A DNA stretch of 64,000 nucleotides from Betaproteobacteria bacterium (GTDB lineage Bacteria > Pseudomonadota > Gammaproteobacteria > Burkholderiales > Rhodocyclaceae), in the NCBI GenBank assembly GCA_016709965.1, contig JADJLT010000006.1, positions 992,001 through 1,056,000 on the forward strand, in the 5' to 3' direction. This document shows positions 43,970-52,627 of this stretch, piece after piece. The notes beneath the pieces are model-generated. The model searched no databases. It was not told the DNA's origin and was given only the letters and a program-made list of their open reading frames with translations. How positions within the stretch are numbered: position 1 is the first letter of the stretch; each line of letters begins with the position of its first letter. Position numbers and translations under genes: made by a program.

Positions 43970-44482
43970 TCAGTTTCTCGAAGGGAAAATGCCAACCAGC
44001 GCAATGATGTAGTTCATTGCCAGATACGGTTGCATGTTGTTGTGCGCCTGATTTCCGCCGGCGGGGTCAATACTATTTGGGTTGAGCGGCATCATCTGGG
44101 TGGCGGTGGCAAACGGATTGGTGCCGCCTCGTCCCTTCGCTCCCAGAACATGACCGGTTGGATCATTTGAGTTGGCAAAGTCTGCCGAGGCGTTGACCGC
44201 ATGCGTATGGTTCGGAAGTTGCCCCGGAGTCAGGTTTTCAGTGCTGGATCCAGCTGCCTGGCCCAAAGGCATGGCATTCGAAAAACCGACGCCAGTTCGC
44301 CCCTGGAGGTTTGGCAGGGCAAAATTGGTTTGCCCGTTTCCCCCATAGGTTGTGCCGAGAATCGAAAACAAGGCTTGGTTCTGATTGATTGGCAGCAATT
44401 GACCATTGCAGAGAGCCCAGCCTTTTGGCGCGAAATCGAAACTCACCAGATTGATTTCGCCGATATACGGTTCTGTTGCCAT
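43970..44482 (-). CDS. Phage tail-collar domain protein, third paralog
   Basis: This protein of 170 residues starts MATEPYIGEINLVSFDFAPKGWALCNGQLLPI, with ILGTTYGGNGQTNFALPNLQGRTGVG, PNHTHAVN and the end MNYIIALVGIFPSRN. The ATG at 44482 lies five bases after AGGAG and is preferred to a GTG two codons upstream. It is the first of the three collar genes in the transcript, after the DUF6916-like gene. Confidence 0.85.
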   Translation of the reverse strand: MATEPYIGEINLVSFDFAPKGWALCNGQLLPINQNQALFSILGTTYGGNGQTNFALPNLQGRTGVGFSNAMPLGQAAGSSTENLTPGQLPNHTHAVNASADFANSNDPTGHVLGAKGRGGTNPFATATQMMPLNPNSIDPAGGNQAHNNMQPYLAMNYIIALVGIFPSRN

Positions 44483-44514
44483 ACCCACTCCTTTGTGCTC
44501 GTGGCCGCAGGGGC

Positions 44515-44802
44515 CTAGTTGAAGATGGCTTCGTAGTGCGTTGTTCCTGCCTTGCTTTCCACTGGTACGAGGAAGACTGAGAGTTCTCCCAAATGTGGAT
44601 GCGACAGCCGGTAGGTCATCTGTTGCATAAACGGTTCAAGAGGCCCGGAAAACGTCAGCGAGAACGGTTGAGACCGACCGGGAACTGCGGGAAGGGCTTC
44701 TACCGCAGTTAATTCAATCGCCAGCATTTCCTGTTCCCGTGCCACCGTAAATAGTTGGCCGCGACACTCGGCAAAAGCCGCGTAGTCCGGCCCGCTGATC
44801 AT
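44515..44802 (-). CDS. DUF6916-like protein
   Basis: This protein of 95 residues (MISGPDYAAFAECRGQLFTV, then FSLTFSGPLEPFMQQMTYRLSHPHLGELSVFLVPV) has the same layout as the mature part of the Tat-exported protein at 42344 but no signal peptide. The start overlaps the stop of the PEP-CTERM gene by 4 bases. Function unknown; pairing with collar proteins is the only clue. Confidence 0.65.
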   Translation of the reverse strand: MISGPDYAAFAECRGQLFTVAREQEMLAIELTAVEALPAVPGRSQPFSLTFSGPLEPFMQQMTYRLSHPHLGELSVFLVPVESKAGTTHYEAIFN

Positions 44803-45485
44803 GCTTTCCGGCTTCCTGCAACCCCGGCCAGTGCCAATGCGGCAACCAGTGCCAAGGCCAGACTGTTGGGCTCGGGGGCTTCGTTAAGTGGCGGTCTCAC
44901 ATTCGGAGTAACTATCAAATTGATGGTCAGCAGGCCAAAATTATCGGCTTCCCCTTTGCCTTGATCTATGAACTGCATGGTATCCAGGGCAACTGAGATG
45001 GTGTGGGCGTCAATGAGACTCACCCAGTTCGCATCAAAATTTTTGAAGAGTGAACTCGACAGACTGAAGCCTGTAATCGTGCCAAGCGAATCATCCAAGT
45101 CGCTAAAAGTGTATTTGGCACCGCTGGCGTAGCCGGTGACGCAATTGCCTGATACGACCATGCCGCAGTTGGCCCGCAAGGAAATTGAAGCTTCCTGGAA
45201 ATCGATGAACTCCCCAGAAAGCATGAAATTGTCACCGATATCATGGCCATCTCCGGCGCTGATTTCTTGGCCTGCGCCGACTGTGACTGTGTCGGTACCT
45301 AATAGTGTAGTGAGTAGAGGGTCACCCACAAATCCGTTTGGGGCATTTAAAGTGGCAGTCACCGAATCGCCGACAAGTGTTGCGTGAGCATTGAAAGCCA
45401 AGGCGCTGGATAAGCATAGTCCGACGGTAACGAATAAGCGTGGAACTGCAGCAAGGCGCATTGTTCCGTATTTGTAAGGCTGCAT
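44799..45485 (-). CDS. PEP-CTERM surface protein
   Basis: A secreted protein of 228 residues. An N-terminal signal peptide (about 10-35, VPRLFVTVGLCLSSALAFNAHA) and a C-terminal PEP-CTERM signal (EAPEPNSLALALVAALALAGVAGSRKA, shown in part: PEP motif, hydrophobic helix, basic end) flank a beta-rich middle part. In this system an exosortase removes the C-terminal signal during export. No exosortase gene lies in the window. ATG 45485 follows GGAGA. It is the first gene of the operon behind the candidate sigma-54 promoter. Confidence 0.85.
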   Translation of the reverse strand: MQPYKYGTMRLAAVPRLFVTVGLCLSSALAFNAHATLVGDSVTATLNAPNGFVGDPLLTTLLGTDTVTVGAGQEISAGDGHDIGDNFMLSGEFIDFQEASISLRANCGMVVSGNCVTGYASGAKYTFSDLDDSLGTITGFSLSSSLFKNFDANWVSLIDAHTISVALDTMQFIDQGKGEADNFGLLTINLIVTPNVRPPLNEAPEPNSLALALVAALALAGVAGSRKA

Positions 45486-45579
45486 CTTATAAATCTCCTG
45501 GTTGGGGAACAGGCAAGCCAAGCAATACGGCGACTTGGCTAATCGGGATTACGTCGAATTACTGGGCCGACTCTTCACG

Positions 45580-45707
45580 TTTCTTTACACTTAGCATTGT
45601 CTGTGCCCAGTCGTAATCAGATGCAATAAAATTGTTTGAATTCAATACTATTATCATTTTTATTGGGTTGATTACCCTTGATTGTGCGCCTACAAATGTA
45701 AAGAAAT
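45580..45707. promoter_or_regulatory. Widely spaced 10-bp inverted repeat around the sigma-54 promoter
   Basis: TTTCTTTACA (45580-45589) and TGTAAAGAAA (45698-45707) are exact reverse complements, 108 bases apart. The distal copy continues into TCCGACA, and lies about 90-100 bases upstream of the -24 element, where an enhancer-binding activator would sit. The proximal copy is near the predicted start site. The whole stretch 45486-45812 is AT-rich and otherwise without a believable gene. Confidence 0.45.
45594..45607 (-). promoter_or_regulatory. Candidate sigma-54 promoter of the PEP-CTERM/collar operon
   Basis: The transcribed strand reads GGCACAGACAATGC. The essential GG and GC are 12 bases apart and GGCAC and TGC match the -24/-12 consensus. 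The predicted leader to ATG 45485 is about 97 bases. PEP-CTERM genes are known targets of the PrsK/PrsR sigma-54 system in other bacteria, which supports the call. Confidence 0.5.
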
Positions 45708-45812
45708 CCGACACAAAATCACTGCTTTGTCTCGCGATTGGCAATTCTGTGCCTGAAACGTTGTAGCCTTGCTTTTTCCTGGTTTCGCAATCAAGCGGCA
45801 TGTTAAAGCGGC

Positions 45813-46538
45813 CTATATGTAGTCGAAAACGTGGCTGTCCGTGGTCAGTTCGCGTTGCCAGATGGTCAGGCCTGGTGGTTTCAGCCATAGGGTCCAGCTA
45901 TGCTGAACATTCCGGAATGCTTCGGTGACACCGTTGAATACATGTGGCGTCAGAATGGCCAAACAGCTCCCTTCGGGGTGACGGACGGACTGGTAGCGGA
46001 TCAGCTCGATGCCTGCCTGACGGGCAGTGCCGGCTATTTTCTGGGTGGCGGCGTAATCAACCGGATCGGTCCAGCTTGTCCGGTCGGCGACAAGCGGTGG
46101 TAGCGTTAGATCAAGGGCGTTTTGGGTCGCGCCGTGGAATTCGAAGAGCGTGATGGGGATGGATGCCTCGCGGCCAGCGAGACCTTCGCTGTCCATCCAG
46201 AAGCGCAGGCGCCAGTAGCCGCATTCGGCGCAGGCGGTCTTTTCGTCGTCGGCACCATAGAAAACACCGGGGTCGGTCCGGGCGCGAAAGCGGGAGCCGG
46301 ATGGCGGTTTTGGCCAGTAGCGGAAGGGGGTTGCCAGCAGCCAGTGCAGGCCCGTGGCGTCGCGCGGCAGGACTGGCTTTGACTCTTCGAGGATGTCTTC
46401 AAGCAGTGATTGGTCGCCAAGGTTGCCGTGGACCAGCGTCATCGTTGCGACCCGGTGTTGCGCTTCGACTGCCCGCCAGCCCTTGCCCAGCCAAGGCCGG
46501 GCCTCAGACGCGAGCGCGGTGGGCGTCCAGGTATTCAC
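45813..46538 (-). CDS. RES-domain toxin (type II toxin-antitoxin)
   Basis: A RES-domain protein of 241 residues. The domain is visible in RFRARTDPGVFYGADDEKTACAECGYWR (Arg, Tyr and Glu of the active centre) and in the later GIELIRYQSVRHPEGSCLAIL with a catalytic Ser region. RES toxins degrade or modify NAD+. The gene overlaps the Xre-type antitoxin gene by 35 bases, and is downstream of it, the usual order. Confidence 0.85.
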   Translation of the reverse strand: MNTWTPTALASEARPWLGKGWRAVEAQHRVATMTLVHGNLGDQSLLEDILEESKPVLPRDATGLHWLLATPFRYWPKPPSGSRFRARTDPGVFYGADDEKTACAECGYWRLRFWMDSEGLAGREASIPITLFEFHGATQNALDLTLPPLVADRTSWTDPVDYAATQKIAGTARQAGIELIRYQSVRHPEGSCLAILTPHVFNGVTEAFRNVQHSWTLWLKPPGLTIWQRELTTDSHVFDYI

Positions 46539-46887
46539 AGACGTGCAGCAGACCTTCGACGCGTTTGACGACTTCCAGCGGATGGCGATTATCGAAGGCC
46601 TGATTGCCGGATTTCAGCCAGTTGCGGGCCAGATCGTCATTGCCGCCGACCAGAGAGGAAATCGACCGGTAAAGGCGGACGAAATGGGCCGACAGCTCCC
46701 ACGTCTTGCTGCCTTCAGGAATGAAATATTTACCGTTGAGCAGCCGTGAGGCCGACGGCTGGCTGGTGCCGATAATGGCATTGAGATCGGTGGAACCCAG
46801 CCCGAGGCGTCTGGCCGCTTCGACCACGGCTGTCGACAGAACGCGAGAACGGTCGGAGAGTGGATTTGCTTGCAGGGCGGTGGGCAT
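46504..46887 (-). CDS. Xre/MbcA/ParS-type antitoxin
   Basis: A protein of 127 residues. The N-terminal helix-turn-helix (about 20-60; AARRLGLGSTDLNAIIGTSQPSASRLLNG) should bind DNA, and the C-terminal part (SLVGGNDDLARNWLKSGNQAFDNRHPLEVVKRVEGLLHVCEYLDAHR, shown in part) is the toxin-binding DUF2384-type domain. A palindrome 27 bases upstream (46914-46929) is the probable operator for autoregulation. AGGAAAGG precedes the ATG. Confidence 0.88.
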   Translation of the reverse strand: MPTALQANPLSDRSRVLSTAVVEAARRLGLGSTDLNAIIGTSQPSASRLLNGKYFIPEGSKTWELSAHFVRLYRSISSLVGGNDDLARNWLKSGNQAFDNRHPLEVVKRVEGLLHVCEYLDAHRARV

Positions 46888-46913
46888 GTTGGCCTTTCCT
46901 GAATGGTTATTTA

Positions 46914-46929
46914 TTATTCTACAGAATAA
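46914..46929. promoter_or_regulatory. Palindromic operator of the RES/Xre module
   Basis: TTATTCTACAGAATAA is a perfect 7-bp inverted repeat with a 2-base centre, in a short AT-rich region just upstream of the antitoxin start. Toxin-antitoxin operons of this type are repressed by binding of the antitoxin complex to such palindromes. Confidence 0.6.
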
Positions 46930-47018
46930 ATTTCACTATTAAAGTATTTTTTGAATTGCCTGTCTGGCCCGGTAAGAGACGATGAGTTGATATCGACAAT
47001 CGGCGTAAAATTCACACG

Positions 47019-47231
47019 ATGAAACTATTGATGATGGCCTTCATTGGACTGGCAGCCTGCTCATCCTGGCACTGGGAAAAACGCGGTGCGGCAGACGGCG
47101 AGTACGTTCAGGACGAGAAATTCTGCAAGCAGCAGGTCTATTCCGGCACTGATGGCATGGTGACCAACGCGAGCGTCCGCCGAATGCACGCCTGCATGGC
47201 GGCAAAAGGCTGGCAGAAAGTAGCGAACTGA
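47019..47231 (+). CDS. Small lipoprotein
   Basis: A small lipoprotein of 70 residues. The signal ends in a lipobox (AFIGLAAC-SS), followed by WHWEKRGAADGEYVQDEKFCKQQVYSG and a second Cys near RRMHACMAAKGWQKV, so a disulfide is possible. The ending HACMAAKGW resembles many small proteobacterial lipoproteins of unknown function. It is convergent with the gene at 47277. Confidence 0.75.
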   Translation: MKLLMMAFIGLAACSSWHWEKRGAADGEYVQDEKFCKQQVYSGTDGMVTNASVRRMHACMAAKGWQKVAN

Positions 47232-47276
47232 GCTGCTGAGGCCTGGCTTGAAGCCAAAATCGGCCGACTTCGCCGA

Positions 47277-47843
47277 TTACTCGATGGTGAGACTGCTGAT
47301 CCAGCGAGATTTTGCTGGAATGTCCGTGCGGTCAACGGGGCCAAAGGGCGGAATGCTGGTGTCGGCTGGCGGGGCGCCGATCTGGACGAGATCAATGGCT
47401 TGCGGTGTACCGACGATGCCTTTGTCAGTCAATTCCATGTGGTAGTAAAGGCCATTCCACAGCTTTGCGCCAAAATCCTTGGGTTGCTTGTAGAGGAAGA
47501 GCAGTGAGTGTTCCAGCCAGCGCAGGTCGCTACGACTGACGGTACCCGGATTGGGATAGGGGTAGGGAACGTGGCATTGAATTTCATCCCCTTCCAGGCA
47601 CTTGAATTCCTTCATGGAGAGAAAGAAATCTTTCATTCGGGTGTGATCAAGGTGTACCGAGAAGGTGGTCTGGTCGCCTTTGGGGATGAATTCCACTGTG
47701 CCAAGAACAATGGTTTGTCCGTCCCGTGTTTGCAGCTTGATGGTCTTGCTGCCGGTCAGTTCCCAAGCTGCAGCGGGTAGCGCCAAGAGAATGGCTATCG
47801 TTCCAAAAAACAGGCTGGCAAGTTGGCGCAGATTACGGGTCAT
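47277..47843 (-). CDS. Hypothetical periplasmic protein
   Basis: This protein of 188 residues has a signal peptide (about 1-26, ending LPAAA-WEL). Mature sequence is beta-rich at the start (KTIKLQTRDGQTIVLGTVEFIP), with two Cys (EFKCLEGDEIQCHVPYPYPNPG) that may pair. No known domain is recognised. A GCGGTCAACGGG at 47329-47340 shares only the core of the dispersed repeat. The following stretch 47844-47989 has no gene. Confidence 0.65.
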   Translation of the reverse strand: MTRNLRQLASLFFGTIAILLALPAAAWELTGSKTIKLQTRDGQTIVLGTVEFIPKGDQTTFSVHLDHTRMKDFFLSMKEFKCLEGDEIQCHVPYPYPNPGTVSRSDLRWLEHSLLFLYKQPKDFGAKLWNGLYYHMELTDKGIVGTPQAIDLVQIGAPPADTSIPPFGPVDRTDIPAKSRWISSLTIE

Positions 47844-47989
47844 GGCGTTGTCTCATCCTGTGGCGAATGTACGGTCATGATACGTCGCCTAGCGTTTTGA
47901 TGGGGCGAGATTGGCTTTCCCGCTCCATTTTCTGCTGAATGCCTGGCGCTGCCGTGATGAATAGCAATGCGGCAGCGCCGCGAACGAAG

Positions 47990-49249
47990 TTAGTCCATGG
48001 CCCAAAGCTGATGGGCGTCGAGTAGCAGCCGGTAGCGCAGTTCCAGTGCGTCAAGTTGCATGAGGCGTGCCGATAGCTGGGCTTCGTTGGCCAGGCGGCG
48101 GGCGGCCAACAAGTCGTTGAGGCTGCCCTCGCCAAGCTGGTAGGCACGGGCGGTCATCTCGGCGGCGCGGCTTTGGCGTTCGGCTGCGGTGCGGCTGGCT
48201 TGCCAGGAAGCGAAAGCTGCCTTCGCCGACTGATAGAGCATGGCGGATTCGGCGCTGATTTTTTGCGTGGCTGCAGCTTCGCGGCGACCGGCAACGTCGG
48301 CCTGGGCGAGCGCGGCATCGGAGGTGGCGCGACGGGCGCCGCCCGGTAACGGGATGCTGATGTAGGCGCCGTAAATCTTGTCCTCACCGGCTCGCTCGCG
48401 TGATACGTGCAGGCCGATGGTCGGGTCGGGCATGCGGTCACGGCTGGCGCGGCCGGCGATGATTTGCGCTCGGTGGGTGTCGCCGCGAGCCAGTTCGAGT
48501 TCGTGACTATGTTCCAGGATGGCGTTGATCCAGTCAGTTTCGTTGCCCTCGATAGGCACCGGTTCGGCGATTGCGCCGGTGACCAGTGGCAGGCCGGGGT
48601 AGCGACGGCGCAGATCTTCACTGGCATTTTGTTGGCGGACACGGGCCTGGGCCAATTGGGCTTCGGCCTGAGATTGCGCTGCTTCGGCCAGAATGGTTTC
48701 GAGACGCGCGGCATCGCCTAGTTGCTGGCGGCGCTGAACGGCTTTTCCCTGCTTTTCGAGTAGCGCGAATTGTTCGGTCCACTGCGCTTCAGCGGCACTT
48801 TCCTTGAGCCAGACGAACCACGATTTCAACAGGTTACGGCTGTTTTCATGGAGTGCATCACCGTGGGCTGTTTCAGCCAGGGCGACTCCTGCGGCACCGA
48901 GTTCGCTGTCCAGCGAGCCCTTGCCGGGCAGGCGTAGCGGGCGTTCAATAGCCGCGTTCCATTCATTGAAACGCTCATCGGGGCCGATTGTTGGCGCACT
49001 GCGGCGCTGTTGGGCGCCGAGATGGATGTTCCATTCGTAATGGCCGGCTTCGAGGCGATCCCGATTGGCTTCCTCAACGCGTATTTGTCCGGATGCGGCC
49101 TGGACTGAGGGGTTTGCCAGCAAAACGCGAGCAACGATTTCGGCGGGGGGCAGGTTCGGCGTCGCTTCGCCAGCGAAACCGGAGCCGCCGATGCCGCCAA
49201 GACTCAGTGCTGCGGTCAACCGGAAAAAAAGGCCAAAATCGAATTTCAT
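47990..49249 (-). CDS. czcC: Outer-membrane efflux protein (TolC/CzcC family)
   Basis: This protein of 419 residues has a signal peptide (about 1-27), then two TolC-like helical repeats (NREILARVLLANPSVQAA-type and ARGDTHRAQIIAGRASRDRMPDPTIGLHVSRER). It forms the outer-membrane channel of the tripartite efflux system encoded by the genes upstream. The signal peptide core (FFRLTAALS) is encoded by a dispersed repeat copy. It is last in the operon and overlaps the DUF3240 gene by 4 bases. The czc name reflects the family; metal specificity is not proven. Confidence 0.85.
   Translation of the reverse strand: MKFDFGLFFRLTAALSLGGIGGSGFAGEATPNLPPAEIVARVLLANPSVQAASGQIRVEEANRDRLEAGHYEWNIHLGAQQRRSAPTIGPDERFNEWNAAIERPLRLPGKGSLDSELGAAGVALAETAHGDALHENSRNLLKSWFVWLKESAAEAQWTEQFALLEKQGKAVQRRQQLGDAARLETILAEAAQSQAEAQLAQARVRQQNASEDLRRRYPGLPLVTGAIAEPVPIEGNETDWINAILEHSHELELARGDTHRAQIIAGRASRDRMPDPTIGLHVSRERAGEDKIYGAYISIPLPGGARRATSDAALAQADVAGRREAAATQKISAESAMLYQSAKAAFASWQASRTAAERQSRAAEMTARAYQLGEGSLNDLLAARRLANEAQLSARLMQLDALELRYRLLLDAHQLWAMD
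49209..49228 (+). repeat. Dispersed polar repeat, copy 8, inside czcC signal peptide (20/20)
   Basis: The copy reads GCTGCGGTCAACCGGAAAAA exactly. On the czcC coding strand it encodes FFRLTAA, the hydrophobic part of the signal peptide. Confidence 0.85.
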
Positions 49250-49548
49250 AAACGCCCCATGTCAATGACGGGAACCAGCCAGAAAAACACATTGGCCCGC
49301 GGCAGTTCGGTTTTGATCAGTTCGAGGACCGTGCGTAGCCGCTCTTCCGGCCCGACCATGCGGATCTGGGTGCGCGGCGAGTGGCCGCTGACCAGTTCAT
49401 CCGGTTCGACCAGCGGGATGACGGCGCCGTGCCCTTCGGCCAGGCTGGCGGTAAAGCCGCGGACCAAGTCGGGGTGCGATAGGAGCAGATCCTCGACCAG
49501 CTGCGCAACATCGTTGGGCATGGTCAGGGAAAGCAGGACATCAGCCAT
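49246..49548 (-). CDS. DUF3240 family protein of the RND operon
   Basis: A protein of 100 residues starting MADVLLSLTMPNDVAQLVEDLLLSHPDL, with EPDELVSGHSPRTQIRMVGPEERLRTVLELI. It has the size and ferredoxin-like layout of DUF3240, a family often found between the A and C genes of metal efflux operons; a regulatory, PII-like role is possible but unproven. It overlaps czcA by 8 bases and czcC by 4, so translation is tightly coupled. Confidence 0.78.
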   Translation of the reverse strand: MADVLLSLTMPNDVAQLVEDLLLSHPDLVRGFTASLAEGHGAVIPLVEPDELVSGHSPRTQIRMVGPEERLRTVLELIKTELPRANVFFWLVPVIDMGRL

Positions 49549-52500
49549 GGTGGACCTCAGTAAATGAAACGGTGGTTTTGACACCAAAGCGACGGAAGAG
49601 GATGGGCAGCAGGAGCAGGGTCAGTGCCGTCGAGGTGACCAGCCCGCCAATCACGACGATGGCTAGCGGTCGCTGGACTTCCGATCCGGGGCCGCTGGCG
49701 AAGAGCATGGGCACCAGGCCAAAGGCCGCGATGCTGGCGGTCATCAGTACTGGCCGCAGGCGGCGTTTGGCGCCTTCGACGACCACTTCGGCGACGGGCA
49801 GGCCGCGGGCCAGCAACTGGTTGAAATAGGTGACCATCACCACGCCATTCAACACGGCAATGCCGAGCAGGGCGATGAAGCCGACCGACGCGGGCACCGA
49901 CAGGTATTCGCCGGAAATGAGCAGGCCGAAGACGCCGCCGATCATGGCGAACGGGATGTTGGAGAGAACCAGCAAAGCCTGACGTACCGAGCCGAAAGTC
50001 GAGAAGAGCAGGAAGAAGATCAGCGCCAGTGCCACCGGGACGACAACCATCAGGCGGGCCGCCGCGCGCTGCTGGTTTTCGAACTGGCCGCCCCAGGCCA
50101 GCCGATAGCCTTGCGGCAATTTGACGTCGCGGGCAACGCTGGCCTTGGCATCTTCGACAAAGCCGACCAGGTCGCGGTCGCGGACATTCGACTGGATGAC
50201 GACGTAGCGCTGGGCGTTTTCGCGGTCGACTTTCACCGGGCCGTCAATGCGCTGGATCTTGGCGACCGAGGCCAGCGGCACGCTGCCGCCACCGGGCAGG
50301 CTCAGGCGCAGGGCTTCGAAATCGGCCGGCGACGAACGCAGGTTGTCCGGGCCGCGCAGGACGACCGGTATGCGGCGACCCTGTTCGATCACTGTACCGA
50401 CATTGCGGCCTTCAAGCAGCGCCTTCAAGTCGTTCTGGATGTCGTCAACGTTCAGTCCGAAACGGCCTGCGGCGAGGCGATCAACGGCGATTTTCAGATA
50501 TTGCACGCCGTCGTTTTTCAGCGTGAAGGTGTCTTCGGCGCCTTTTACCTTTTTGACTGTATTTTCGACCTCGACCGCCAGCTTGTTCAGCGTGGCAAGG
50601 TCGGGGCCAAAAATCTTGATGGCCAGGTCGCCACGGACGCCGGTCAGCATTTCCGAAACGCGCATGTCGATCGGCTGCGTGAAGGAGAAACCGATCCCAG
50701 GGAAATCAACCATCACGGCGCGCAATTGGTCGGCCAGCCAGGCCGGGTCTGGTTTGCGCCAGGTTTCGCGCGGATTGAGCACCATGAAGGTGTCGGTCTG
50801 GTTGAGGCCCATCGGGTCGAGGCCAAGTTCGTCGGAGCCGGCGCGGGCGACGATGGCTTTGACTTCAGGTACCTGCGCCAGGATGGCGCGTTGTACGGCG
50901 CTGTCGATGGCGATGGTCTGGTCGATGCCGATGGAGGGCAGTTTTTCAAGCTGCATGATCAGGTCGCCCTCATCCATTGTCGGCATGAAGCTCTTGCCGA
51001 GCAGCATGAAGGCGCCAGCGGCGGCGGCCAGTGCAATGGTTGCACCCAGCACGTAGGTACGGCTGTGACTGAGGGCTGAACCCAGCATTCGGTTGTAGAT
51101 CGCCGACAGTTTTTTAACCAGCCATGGTTCATGATGCACGCCGCGCTGGATCAGGTAGGAGGCGAGCACCGGCACCACGGTGAGCGATAGCAGCAGCGAG
51201 GAGGCGAGCGCAAATACGATTGTCAGCGCGACTGGTCCGAACATCTTGCCTTCCAGGCCCTGCAAGGTGAGCAGCGGCAGGAAGACGATGATGATGATGA
51301 CAATGCCGGAGGTGACCGGTGAGGCAACTTCACGGGCTGCGCGGAAAATCAGGTGCAGCGTCGGCAGGTTTTCCTGTGCTTCTGCCAGCTGGCTTTCGAC
51401 GTTTTCGACCACCACCACCGCGGCATCGACCAGCATGCCGATGGCGATGGCCAGTCCGCCGAGGCTCATGAGGTTGGCCGACAAACCAGCGGTGCGCATC
51501 AGGATGAAGGTAGCCAGCGCTGACAGCGGCAGCATCAGGGCGACGACCAGTGCGGCACGCAGGTTGCCGAGGAAGGCGAGAAGGAGGAGCACGACGAGCA
51601 CGATGGCTTCAAGCAGCGCTTTCGACACGGTGCCAACGGCGCGCTGGACCAGATTGCTGCGATCGTAGAAAGGCTCGATCGTGATACCTGGCGGCAGGCT
51701 GGGTGCGATTTCAGCCAACCGGGCCTTGACGCCATCGACCACGCTTTGGGCGTTGGCGCCGCGCAGGCCAAGGACCAGGCCTTCGACCGCCTCGCCTTTG
51801 CCGCTCTTGGTGACTGCGCCATAGCGGGTGAGGGCACCGAGGCCGACAGTCGCGACGTCGGCGATGCGAACAATATTGCCGTCCTTGGCTTGCAGGACAA
51901 TGGCTTTGACATCATCGACCGTTTTGATGGCGCCTTCAGCGCGAACGAGTAGCGCCTCTTCGCCATCGTTCAGCCGTCCGGCACCGTCGTTGCGGTTGTT
52001 GGCTTCGAGGACAGCCTGCAGATCCTTTAGCGCCAGACCGCGTGCCGCCAACAGTTGTGGATTGGGTACCACTTCAAAGGTACGTACCTCACCGCCCAGG
52101 CTGTTGACGTCGGCTACGCCGGGAATCGTGCGCAATTGCGGGCGTATCACCCAGTCGAGCAGGGCGCGTTTGTCGGCCAGCGACATCTCACCCTCGATGG
52201 TGAACATGAACATTTCGCCGAGCGGTGTGGTGATCGGTGCCATGCCGCCGGTGACGCCGGGTGGCAGGTTGCCCATCGCTGCGGCCAGGCGTTCACCGAC
52301 CTGCTGGCGTGCCCAGTAGATGTCGGTGCCGTCTTCGAAGTCGAGGGTGATGTCGGTCAGGGCGTATTTGGAGGTCGAGCGCAGCAGGCGCTGATGTGGA
52401 ATGCCGAGCAATTCCTGCTCGACCGGCACAGCAAGACGTGTTTCCACCTCTTCTGGCGTCATGCCGGGGGCCTTCAGTATGATCTTGACCTGGGTGGTCG

Positions 52501-52627
52501 ACACATCGGGGAAGGCATCGATCGGCAAGCCGAGGTAGGCCTGCACGCCCGCGCCAATCAGCATGACGGTAAGGACCAGCAGCAATAGGCGCTGGGTGAG
52601 CGAGAAACGAATCAGTGCGGCAAGCAT
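49541..52627 (-). CDS. czcA: Heavy-metal efflux RND transporter (CzcA/CusA family)
   Basis: This protein of 1028 residues has twelve membrane helices in two halves, each with a large periplasmic domain. Family marks are FPDVSTTQVKIILKAPGMTPEEVE, the membrane motif GMLVDAAVVVVENVE with an intramembrane Asp and Glu for proton relay, and PTMDEGDLIMQ. The VDAAVVVVEN form is closer to the monovalent/undefined group than to the Zn/Co/Ni form, so the metal is uncertain. It pumps cations from the periplasm or cytoplasm with its partner proteins. Confidence 0.93.
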   Translation of the reverse strand: MLAALIRFSLTQRLLLLVLTVMLIGAGVQAYLGLPIDAFPDVSTTQVKIILKAPGMTPEEVETRLAVPVEQELLGIPHQRLLRSTSKYALTDITLDFEDGTDIYWARQQVGERLAAAMGNLPPGVTGGMAPITTPLGEMFMFTIEGEMSLADKRALLDWVIRPQLRTIPGVADVNSLGGEVRTFEVVPNPQLLAARGLALKDLQAVLEANNRNDGAGRLNDGEEALLVRAEGAIKTVDDVKAIVLQAKDGNIVRIADVATVGLGALTRYGAVTKSGKGEAVEGLVLGLRGANAQSVVDGVKARLAEIAPSLPPGITIEPFYDRSNLVQRAVGTVSKALLEAIVLVVLLLLAFLGNLRAALVVALMLPLSALATFILMRTAGLSANLMSLGGLAIAIGMLVDAAVVVVENVESQLAEAQENLPTLHLIFRAAREVASPVTSGIVIIIIVFLPLLTLQGLEGKMFGPVALTIVFALASSLLLSLTVVPVLASYLIQRGVHHEPWLVKKLSAIYNRMLGSALSHSRTYVLGATIALAAAAGAFMLLGKSFMPTMDEGDLIMQLEKLPSIGIDQTIAIDSAVQRAILAQVPEVKAIVARAGSDELGLDPMGLNQTDTFMVLNPRETWRKPDPAWLADQLRAVMVDFPGIGFSFTQPIDMRVSEMLTGVRGDLAIKIFGPDLATLNKLAVEVENTVKKVKGAEDTFTLKNDGVQYLKIAVDRLAAGRFGLNVDDIQNDLKALLEGRNVGTVIEQGRRIPVVLRGPDNLRSSPADFEALRLSLPGGGSVPLASVAKIQRIDGPVKVDRENAQRYVVIQSNVRDRDLVGFVEDAKASVARDVKLPQGYRLAWGGQFENQQRAAARLMVVVPVALALIFFLLFSTFGSVRQALLVLSNIPFAMIGGVFGLLISGEYLSVPASVGFIALLGIAVLNGVVMVTYFNQLLARGLPVAEVVVEGAKRRLRPVLMTASIAAFGLVPMLFASGPGSEVQRPLAIVVIGGLVTSTALTLLLLPILFRRFGVKTTVSFTEVHHG

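Noticed and set aside
45559..45888. Leftward frame across the PEP-CTERM promoter region
   Set aside because: Overlaps the RES gene end and the candidate sigma-54 promoter; AT-rich and without family features.
50111..51079. Long rightward frame opposite czcA
   Set aside because: Shadow of the RND transporter gene.
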